NCBI RefSeq assembly: GCF_036077095.1
Contig: NZ_CP107960.1
Location: forward strand, 1,178,001 to 1,242,000
DNA: 64,000 nucleotides
Direction of reading: 5' to 3'
Origin: Streptomyces sp. NBC_00376
GTDB lineage: Bacteria > Actinomycetota > Actinomycetes > Streptomycetales > Streptomycetaceae
Part shown: positions 58,034 to 64,000 of the stretch, one piece after another
How the letters are laid out: every line of letters starts with the position of its first letter
Numbering within the stretch: the stretch's first letter is position 1
Translations under genes and position numbers: made by a program
The notes under the pieces: generated by a model
The model's input: only the letters and a program-made list of their open reading frames with translations
What the model was told of the DNA's origin: nothing
Databases searched by the model: none

Positions 58034-60205
58034 TCAGTCGTGGAAGGTCTCGCCCTTCTCGGCCTTGCCCACGAGCAGCGCGGGCGGCAGGAAGCGGTCG
58101 CCGTACCGCTCGGCGAGTTCCCGGGCGCGGGCGACGAAGCCGGGCAGACCGCCCTCGTATCCGTTGATGTACTGGAGCACGCCGCCGGTCCACGGCGGGA
58201 AGCCGATGCCCATGATGGAGCCGATGTTGGCGTCGGCGACGGTGATCAGGACGTTCTCCTCCAGGCAGCGGACGCTGTCCAGCGCCTCGGAGAACAGCAT
58301 CCGCTCCTTCATGTCGATGAAGGGGATGTCCGTGTCGGGCTTCGCGAAGTGCTCCCGCAGGCCCGGCCAGAGGCGGGTGCGCTTGCCGCTCTCGTCGTAC
58401 TCGTAGAATCCCGCGCCACCGCTGCGTCCCGGCCGGCCGAACTCGTCGACCATCCGGTCGATGACCGCGTCCGACGGGTGTCCGGGCCAGGTGCCGCCGG
58501 CCTCCTCGACGGCCCGCTTCGTCTCGTTGCGGATCTTGCGGGGCAGGGTGAGCGTCAGCTCGTCCATCAGCGAGAGCACCTTGGCCGGGTACCCGGCCTG
58601 TGCGGCGGCCTGCTCGACGGAGGCGGGCTCGACGCCCTCGCCGACCATGGCGACGCCCTCGTTGATGAACTGGCCGATGACGCGCGAGGTGAAGAAGCCG
58701 CGCGAGTCGTTGACGACGATCGGGGTCTTCTTGATCCGGCGGACCAGGTCGAAGGCGCGGGCCAGGGCCTCGTCGCCGGTCTGCTCACCCTTGATGATCT
58801 CGACCAGCGGCATCTTGTCCACGGGCGAGAAGAAGTGCAGCCCGATGAAGTCGGCCGGGCGCTCCACACCTTCGGCGAGGACGGTGATCGGCAGGGTCGA
58901 GGTGTTGGAGCAGAGCAGCGCGTCCGGCTCGATGATGCCCTGGATCTCCTGGAACACCTTGTGCTTGAGCGCGGTGTCCTCGAAGACGGCCTCGATGACG
59001 GCGTCGCAGCCCGCCAGATCGGCCGGGTCGCCGGTCGGGGTGATCCGGGCCAGCAGTTCGTCGCGCTGGGCCTCGGTGGTGCGGCCCCGGGAGAGCGCCT
59101 TGTCGAGCAGCTTCTCGCTGTACGCCTTGCCCTTGGCCGCGGCCTCGGTGGAGACGTCCTTGAGGACGACCTCGATTCCGGCGCGGGCGCAGGAGTACGC
59201 GATGCCGGCGCCCATCATCCCGGCGCCGAGCACGGCGACCTTGTTGACCTGGCGCTCCTCGATGCCCTTGGGGCGGCTGGCACCGGAGTTGACGGCCTGG
59301 AGGTCGAAGAAGAACGCCTGGATCATGTTCTTCGCGACCTGGCCGGTGACCAGCTCGGTGAAGTACCGGGCCTCGATGGTCAGCGCGGTCTCGAAGTCGA
59401 CCTGCGAGCCCTCGACGGCGGCGGCGAGGATGTTGCGGGGCGCGGGCATCGGGGCGCCCGCGAGCTGCTTCTTCAGGTTGGACGGGAAGGCCGGCAGGTT
59501 GGCTGCGAACTTCGGGTTGGACGGGGTGCCGCCGGGGATCCTGTACCCCTTGACGTCCCAGGGCTGCTGGGACTCGGGGTTGGCGTCGATGAAGGCACGG
59601 GCCTTTTCGAGCATCTCCTCACGGGTGGCGGCCACTTCGTGGACCAGGCCGTTCTCCAGGGCGCGCCGCGGGGTGTACTGGGTGCCCTGCAGGAGAACCT
59701 TCAGCAGTGCGTCGGCGATGCCCATGAGGCGTACGGTGCGGGTGACGCCGCCACCGGCGGGCAGCAGGCCGAGAGTGACCTCGGGCAGGCCGATCCGGGA
59801 GCCGGGGGCGTCGAGGGCGACGCGGTGGTGCGAGGCGAGCGCGATCTCGTAACCGCCGCCGAGCGCGGCGCCGTTGATGGCGGCGACGACGGGGATGCCG
59901 AGGGTCTCGATGCGGCGCAGCGAGTTCTTGATGGCGGTGCCGGTGTCGAAGGCCAGCTGGGCGTTCTCCGGACCGATCCTGATCATGTCCTTGAGGTCGC
60001 CGCCCGCGAAGAAGGTCTTCTTTGCGGAGGTGTAGATGATGCCGCGGATGGCGTCCTTCTCGGCCTCGGCGCGGTCGGCGACGGCCGCGATGGAGTCCTT
60101 GAACGCCTGGTTCATCGTGTTGGCGGACTGGTTCGGGTCGTCGAGTACGAGGGTGACGACGCCCGTCTCGTCCTGTTCCCAGCGGATGGTCGTGCTCTCG
60201 GTCAT
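58034..60205 (-). CDS. fadB: Multifunctional fatty-acid oxidation protein FadB
   Basis: This 723-aa enzyme joins an N-terminal enoyl-CoA hydratase (residues about 10-200, with KKTFFAGGDLKDM and INGAALGGGYEIALASHH) to a 3-hydroxyacyl-CoA dehydrogenase (NAD motif VAVLGAGMMGAGIAYSCARA near 327, then SNTSTLPITVLAEGVERPADF, HFFSPVDKMPLVEII) and C-terminal helical domains. It performs hydration and dehydrogenation in beta-oxidation. It is last in an operon with a thiolase 40 bp upstream, acyl-CoA dehydrogenase and CoA-transferase genes. ATG at 60205. Confidence 0.96.
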   Translation of the reverse strand: MTESTTIRWEQDETGVVTLVLDDPNQSANTMNQAFKDSIAAVADRAEAEKDAIRGIIYTSAKKTFFAGGDLKDMIRIGPENAQLAFDTGTAIKNSLRRIETLGIPVVAAINGAALGGGYEIALASHHRVALDAPGSRIGLPEVTLGLLPAGGGVTRTVRLMGIADALLKVLLQGTQYTPRRALENGLVHEVAATREEMLEKARAFIDANPESQQPWDVKGYRIPGGTPSNPKFAANLPAFPSNLKKQLAGAPMPAPRNILAAAVEGSQVDFETALTIEARYFTELVTGQVAKNMIQAFFFDLQAVNSGASRPKGIEERQVNKVAVLGAGMMGAGIAYSCARAGIEVVLKDVSTEAAAKGKAYSEKLLDKALSRGRTTEAQRDELLARITPTGDPADLAGCDAVIEAVFEDTALKHKVFQEIQGIIEPDALLCSNTSTLPITVLAEGVERPADFIGLHFFSPVDKMPLVEIIKGEQTGDEALARAFDLVRRIKKTPIVVNDSRGFFTSRVIGQFINEGVAMVGEGVEPASVEQAAAQAGYPAKVLSLMDELTLTLPRKIRNETKRAVEEAGGTWPGHPSDAVIDRMVDEFGRPGRSGGAGFYEYDESGKRTRLWPGLREHFAKPDTDIPFIDMKERMLFSEALDSVRCLEENVLITVADANIGSIMGIGFPPWTGGVLQYINGYEGGLPGFVARARELAERYGDRFLPPALLVGKAEKGETFHD

Positions 60206-60245
60206 TGCTGTTCTTCTCCGTAAGCAGGGATGGCCGGGGGGACGG

Positions 60246-61460
60246 TCAGAGACGCTCGATGACGGTGGCGATGCCCATGCCGCCGCCGACGCAGAGGGTG
60301 GCGAGGCCGTACCGCTGGTCGCGGCGCTCCAGTTCGTCGATGAGGGTGCCGAGGATCATCGCGCCGGTGGCGCCGAGCGGGTGGCCGAGGGCGATGGCGC
60401 CGCCGTTGACGTTGATCTTGTCGAGCGGGAGGCCCATGTCCCTGGCGAAGCGGAGCACGACCCCGGCGAACGCCTCGTTGATCTCGACGAGGTCGATGTC
60501 GTCGATGGTCAGCCCGGCCTTGGCGAGGGCCTTGCGGGTCGCGGGCGCGGGGCCGGTGAGCATGATGGTCGGCTCGGAGCCGGAGACCGCGGCGGAGACG
60601 ATCCGGGCGCGCGGCGTGAGTCCGTAGCGCTCGCCGACCTCCTTGTTGCCGATCGCGACGAGCGCGGCGCCGTCGACGATGCCGGAGGAGTTGCCCGCGT
60701 GGTGGACGTGGTCGATCTTCTCGACCCAGTGGTACTTCTGCAGCGCCACCGCGTCGAAGCCGCCCATCTCGCCGATCGCGGCGAAGGAGGGCTTGAGCGC
60801 GGCGAGCGAGTCGGCGGTGGTGCCGGGCCGCATGTGCTCGTCGCGGTCGAGCACGACGAGGCCGTTGCGGTCCTTGACGGGGACGACGGAGCGGGCGAAG
60901 CGGCCGTCCTTCCACGCTTCGGCGGCGCGCTCCTGGGAGAGTGCGGCGAACTCGTCGACGTCGCGGCGGGAGAAGCCCTCGATGGTGGCGATGAGGTCGG
61001 CGCCGACGCCCTGCGGGGCGAAGCCGGTCTCGAAGTTGGTCATCGGGTCCATCGCCCAGGCGCCGCCGTCGGAGCCCATCGGGACCCGGGACATCGACTC
61101 GACGCCGCCCGCGAGGACGAGGTCCTCCCACCCCGAACGGACCTTGGCGGCAGCCAGGTTGACGGCCTCCAGACCCGAGGCACAGAAGCGGTTCTCCTGG
61201 ACGCCCGCGACGGTGTCCGGGAGGCCGGCCGCGATGGCGGCGATCCGGGCGATGTCGGAGCCCTGGTCGCCGAGCGGGCTGACCACGCCGAGGACGATGT
61301 CGTCGATGGCCGCCGGGTCGAGGCCGGGGAAGCGGCTGCGGATTTCGTGGATGAGGCCGACGACGAGGTCGATCGGCTTGGTGCCGTGCAGGGCGCCATT
61401 GGCCTTGCCGCGGCCGCGCGGGGTGCGGATCGCGTCGTAGACGAACGCTTCGGTACTCAA
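60246..61460 (-). CDS. Acetyl-CoA C-acyltransferase (thiolase)
   Basis: This 404-aa thiolase cleaves 3-ketoacyl-CoA with CoA. The acyl-accepting cysteine is in [17 protein letters not shown], the His in [16 protein letters not shown], and the second catalytic cysteine in [12 protein letters not shown]. The gene overlaps nothing, lying 35 bp after the acyl-CoA dehydrogenase. The start is a TTG at 61460 ([17 protein letters not shown]) with AAAGG about 9 bases upstream. Together with FadB it forms the beta-oxidation pair. Confidence 0.95.
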   Translation of the reverse strand: MSTEAFVYDAIRTPRGRGKANGALHGTKPIDLVVGLIHEIRSRFPGLDPAAIDDIVLGVVSPLGDQGSDIARIAAIAAGLPDTVAGVQENRFCASGLEAVNLAAAKVRSGWEDLVLAGGVESMSRVPMGSDGGAWAMDPMTNFETGFAPQGVGADLIATIEGFSRRDVDEFAALSQERAAEAWKDGRFARSVVPVKDRNGLVVLDRDEHMRPGTTADSLAALKPSFAAIGEMGGFDAVALQKYHWVEKIDHVHHAGNSSGIVDGAALVAIGNKEVGERYGLTPRARIVSAAVSGSEPTIMLTGPAPATRKALAKAGLTIDDIDLVEINEAFAGVVLRFARDMGLPLDKINVNGGAIALGHPLGATGAMILGTLIDELERRDQRYGLATLCVGGGMGIATVIERL

Positions 61461-61495
61461 GACAGCAGCCTTTCGAGGGTGGTTGTGCGACGGGG

Positions 61496-62638
61496 TCAGG
61501 CGAGCAGCGAGCGGCCGATGATCTCCTTCATGATCTCGGTCGTGCCGCCGTAGATGGTCTGGATGCGGCCGTCGGTGAACGCCTTGGCGACCGGGTACTC
61601 CGCCATGTAGCCGTATCCGCCGTGCAGTTGGAGACAGCGGTCGGCGGCGCGCTTCTGCAGTTCGGTGGCCCACCACTTGGCCATCGAGGCGTGCACGGCG
61701 TCGAGCGTGCCGTCGGAGTGGTCGACGATGCAGCGGTCGACGAAGGTGCGGGTGACGGCGCACTCGGTGGCCATCTCGGCGATCTCGAACCGGATGTGCT
61801 GGAGCTTGGAGAGCGGCCTGCCGAAGGCCTCGCGCTCCTTGACGTACTTCGTGGTGATCTCCAGCAGATGTTCCGCCGCGGCGATCCCGGCGACCGCTAT
61901 GCCCATCCGCTCCTGCGCCAGGTTGGTCATCAGGTGGATGAAGGCGCCGTCCCGCTCGCCCAGCAGGTTCTCCTTGGGCACGCGGACGTCGTTGAAGAAC
62001 AGCTCCGCGGTGTCCTGGGACTTCTGGCCGATCTTGTCGAGGTTGCGGCCGCGCTCGAAGCCCTCCGCGCCGCGTTCGACGACGATCAGCGAGAGCCCCT
62101 TCGCACCGCCCTCGGGGGTGGTCTTCGCCACGACGACGACCAGGTCGGCGAGGATGCCGTTGGAGATGAAGGTCTTGGAGCCGTTGAGCAGCCAGTGGTC
62201 GCCCTTGTCCTCGGCGGTGGTGCGGATGCCCTGGAGGTCGGAGCCCGCGCCGGGTTCGGTCATGGCGATGGCGGTGATGGTCTCGCCGCTGCAGAATCCG
62301 GGCAGCCAGCGCCGCTTCTGCTCGTCGGTGCCGAGGCCGGTGAGGTAGGGGCCGATGATGTCGTTGTGCAGCCCGAGCGCGAGGCCGGGGGTGCCGGCCC
62401 GGGTGAACTCCTCGGCGAGGACGGCGCTGTAACGGAAGTCGGTGTTCCCGCCGCCTCCGTACTCCTCGGGCACGGCGAGGCCCAGCAGCCCCTGCCGGCC
62501 GGCCGCGAGCCATGCCTCGCGCGAGACGATGCCGTCCTTCTCCCACTGCTCGTAGTGCGGGAGTACCTCCTTGGTGAGGAAGGTACGCACGGTCTCGCGG
62601 AACGCTTCGTGCTCTTCGGTGAAGATCTGCCGCTGCAC
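61496..62638 (-). CDS. Acyl-CoA dehydrogenase
   Basis: This 380-aa flavoenzyme introduces the alpha,beta double bond in acyl-CoA. Seen are the FAD/substrate signatures [22 protein letters not shown] (near residues 112-133) and, at the C-terminus, [35 protein letters not shown] split by the catalytic-base region; the base is the Glu in [10 protein letters not shown]. Length and fold are typical. ATG at 62638. It lies 64 bp after the CoA-transferase gene on the same strand. Confidence 0.95.
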   Translation of the reverse strand: MQRQIFTEEHEAFRETVRTFLTKEVLPHYEQWEKDGIVSREAWLAAGRQGLLGLAVPEEYGGGGNTDFRYSAVLAEEFTRAGTPGLALGLHNDIIGPYLTGLGTDEQKRRWLPGFCSGETITAIAMTEPGAGSDLQGIRTTAEDKGDHWLLNGSKTFISNGILADLVVVVAKTTPEGGAKGLSLIVVERGAEGFERGRNLDKIGQKSQDTAELFFNDVRVPKENLLGERDGAFIHLMTNLAQERMGIAVAGIAAAEHLLEITTKYVKEREAFGRPLSKLQHIRFEIAEMATECAVTRTFVDRCIVDHSDGTLDAVHASMAKWWATELQKRAADRCLQLHGGYGYMAEYPVAKAFTDGRIQTIYGGTTEIMKEIIGRSLLA

Positions 62639-62702
62639 TGGGGTCCTCCTGGGGCCGGTTCTTGACGGGGGGATGGGCCGGGCCGGTCGGGCCCGGTGGG
62701 GG

Positions 62703-63836
62703 TCACGGCCCGGCGAGGCCGGGTACGTCCCAGTCGGCGGCGACGGCCTCGGTGTCCGCGCCGGGTCGAGCGGGCCCGCCGCGCACCGAGGCGGGGGTCA
62801 CGGAGAAGCGCGGTGCGGGCGCGGGCTGGACGAGCCCGTCGTGCTCGACGAAGGTGGCGCGGGCGGCGAGGTGCGGGTGGTGCGGCGCCTCGCGGAGCGA
62901 GAGGACGGGGGCGACGCAGGCGTCCGATCCCTCGAACACCTCGGTCCACTCGGCACGCGTACGGGTGCGGAACCGGTCGGCGACGACGGTGCGCAGCTCC
63001 TCCCACCGGCCGATGTCGCCCCGGTCCGGGGCTTCGTCCCCGATCCCGAGGAGCCGGCCGAACTCCTCGTAGAACCGCTGCTCCAGCGGCCCGACCGCCA
63101 TGTACTGGCCGTCGGCGGTCTCGTACGTGCCGTAGAACGGGCAGCCGCCGTCCAGGAGGTTGGAGCCGCGCCGGTCCTGCCAGCCGCCGGCCGCCAGCAT
63201 TCCGTGGATCATCATGGCGAGATGGCTGGCGCCGTCGACGATCGCCGCGTCCACGACCTGGCCCCGGCCGCCGGGGGTGCGGGCGTGCTGGAGGGCGGCG
63301 AGCACGCCGACGACGAGATAGAGCGAGCCGCCCGCGTAGTCGCCGACGAGATTGGCCGGGACGGTGGGCGGCTCGCCGGGCTTGCCGATCATGGAGAGGG
63401 TGCCGGTGAGCGCGATGTAGGCGATGTCGTGCCCGGCCCGTTCGGCGAGCGGTCCGTCCTGGCCCCAGCCGGTCATCCGCCCGTACACGAGGCGCGGGTT
63501 GCGGGCCAGAGCGGCGTCGGGACCGACGCCGAGGCGTTCGGCGACGCCCGGCCGGTAGCCCTCGATCAGGATGTCGGCGCGCTCGACCAGATCGAGCACC
63601 TTGGCGGCTCCGTCCTCGGCCTTGAGGTCGACGAGCACGGAGCGCTTGTTGCGGTTGGTGAGGTCGTACGCGGGATCGATGCCCAGCCCCGCACCGCCGG
63701 GCCGGTCGACCCTGACGACGTCGGCGCCGAGGTCGGCCAGGAGCATCGCGGCGAACGGACCGGGTCCGATGCCTGCCAGTTCGACCACCCGCACCCCTGT
63801 CAGCGGGCCGTGCGAGCCGTGCTCTGTCGTTGCCAT
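62703..63836 (-). CDS. CaiB/BaiF-family CoA transferase
   Basis: This 377-aa class III CoA transferase moves CoA between carboxylic acids, often on alpha-methylacyl, carnitine or oxalate-type substrates; it may alternatively be an alpha-methylacyl-CoA racemase, a close relative. Visible are RVVELAGIGPGPFAAMLLADLGA at the N-terminus, VDRPGG, NRNKRSVLVDLK, and LVGDYAGGSLY, which holds the family's catalytic aspartate. GATGG start at 63836 has GGGGG five bases upstream. It heads the acyl-CoA operon. Confidence 0.9.
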   Translation of the reverse strand: MATTEHGSHGPLTGVRVVELAGIGPGPFAAMLLADLGADVVRVDRPGGAGLGIDPAYDLTNRNKRSVLVDLKAEDGAAKVLDLVERADILIEGYRPGVAERLGVGPDAALARNPRLVYGRMTGWGQDGPLAERAGHDIAYIALTGTLSMIGKPGEPPTVPANLVGDYAGGSLYLVVGVLAALQHARTPGGRGQVVDAAIVDGASHLAMMIHGMLAAGGWQDRRGSNLLDGGCPFYGTYETADGQYMAVGPLEQRFYEEFGRLLGIGDEAPDRGDIGRWEELRTVVADRFRTRTRAEWTEVFEGSDACVAPVLSLREAPHHPHLAARATFVEHDGLVQPAPAPRFSVTPASVRGGPARPGADTEAVAADWDVPGLAGP

Positions 63837-64000
63837 CGAGCCCCCTGCGGTATGACACAACTGATGTAACAGCGATGATGCTAAGAACGCACCGCGCTCC
63901 GCACAACCCCTTTGGCCGAGCAAGCGCTTAGTTCCGTCCTCGGGATCCTCCCCCATGGGGACCGCCCGGCCGCACACCGCCACGACCCCTCCGCTAGCCT
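63837..64000. promoter_or_regulatory. Promoter region of the acyl-CoA operon (window end)
   Basis: No gene is visible. On the minus strand GTTACATCAGTTGTGTCA (near 63851-63870) resembles the dyad next to the MerR gene (TTCACATCACTGGTGAGA near 57177), sharing ACATCA and GTG at the same spacing. It may be the common operator of the regulon. No clear -10/-35 pair was found. Confidence 0.35.

Noticed and set aside
60246..62546. A 766-codon thiolase-containing frame suggesting a fusion
   Set aside because: The first 360 codons are an out-of-frame reading of the acyl-CoA dehydrogenase gene; the thiolase has its own TTG start with a Shine-Dalgarno.

Overview
This is a high-GC actinobacterial chromosome segment that looks like Streptomyces. 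The supporting signs are GTG/TTG starts, many 1-4 bp gene overlaps, genus-typical small families (a DUF6126-like protein, the SCO6745 family), and a hopanoid gene order that, from memory, matches the S. coelicolor SCO6745-SCO6771 region. No rRNA, tRNA, CRISPR array, prophage or intact transposase was seen.

Layout: (1) 1-5.7 kb: a truncated SGNH hydrolase, a LysM/M23 cell-wall peptidase under a c-di-AMP (ydaO-type) riboswitch, a GH36 alpha-galactosidase, a tyrosine-phosphatase-like protein, and a DUF6126-like/XRE-cupin pair with a twin-palindrome operator. (2) 5.7-18.5 kb: a minus-strand hopanoid operon, hpnC-hpnD-(40-aa ORF)-hpnE-polyprenyl synthase-shc-hpnG-hpnH-ispG-dxs-hpnO. It covers isoprenoid supply, squalene synthesis, cyclisation and side-chain assembly; a type I IPP isomerase gene (idi) lies at 29.0 kb. 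(3) 19-26 kb: a tightly coupled minus-strand operon encoding a DUF5941/CDP-alcohol phosphotransferase, a LicC-like cytidylyltransferase, a glycerol-1-phosphate-dehydrogenase-type enzyme, a second CDP-alcohol phosphotransferase and a GT2 glycosyltransferase, followed by a TagGH-type exporter. I read it as a route to an exported glycerol-phosphate-type polymer or glycophospholipid. It is the best candidate here for an undescribed system.

(4) 26-37 kb: a CDF metal exporter, a leader-peptide-like small ORF before a methyltransferase-GNAT fusion, idi, an RsbW-like kinase, an HdeD-like protein, an enoyl-CoA hydratase, a DJ-1/GlxA pair, an SCO6745-family protein and tex, followed by the wreck of an oligopeptide-type ABC ATPase. 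(5) 37-44.5 kb: a catabolic-looking operon (chlorohydrolase-like protein, FCD-type GntR regulator, amidohydrolase) with two matching GntR boxes, then an ABC-F protein and a BCCT transporter. (6) 44.6-57 kb: secreted hydrolases (CocE-like, M1, M4), a LacI regulator, two MpaB-type oxygenases with a TetR regulator, a LuxR-type regulator and a macro-domain protein. Two palindromic elements resembling MITEs or insertion-sequence ends lie here; one sits in the 5' end of the CocE-like gene. (7) 57-64 kb: a MerR regulator divergent from an acyl-CoA degradation operon (CoA transferase, acyl-CoA dehydrogenase, thiolase, FadB).

Functions are assigned from recognisable motifs and remembered family architecture; no database search was possible. 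Start codons were chosen by Shine-Dalgarno spacing and gene overlap and often differ from the longest reading frame.
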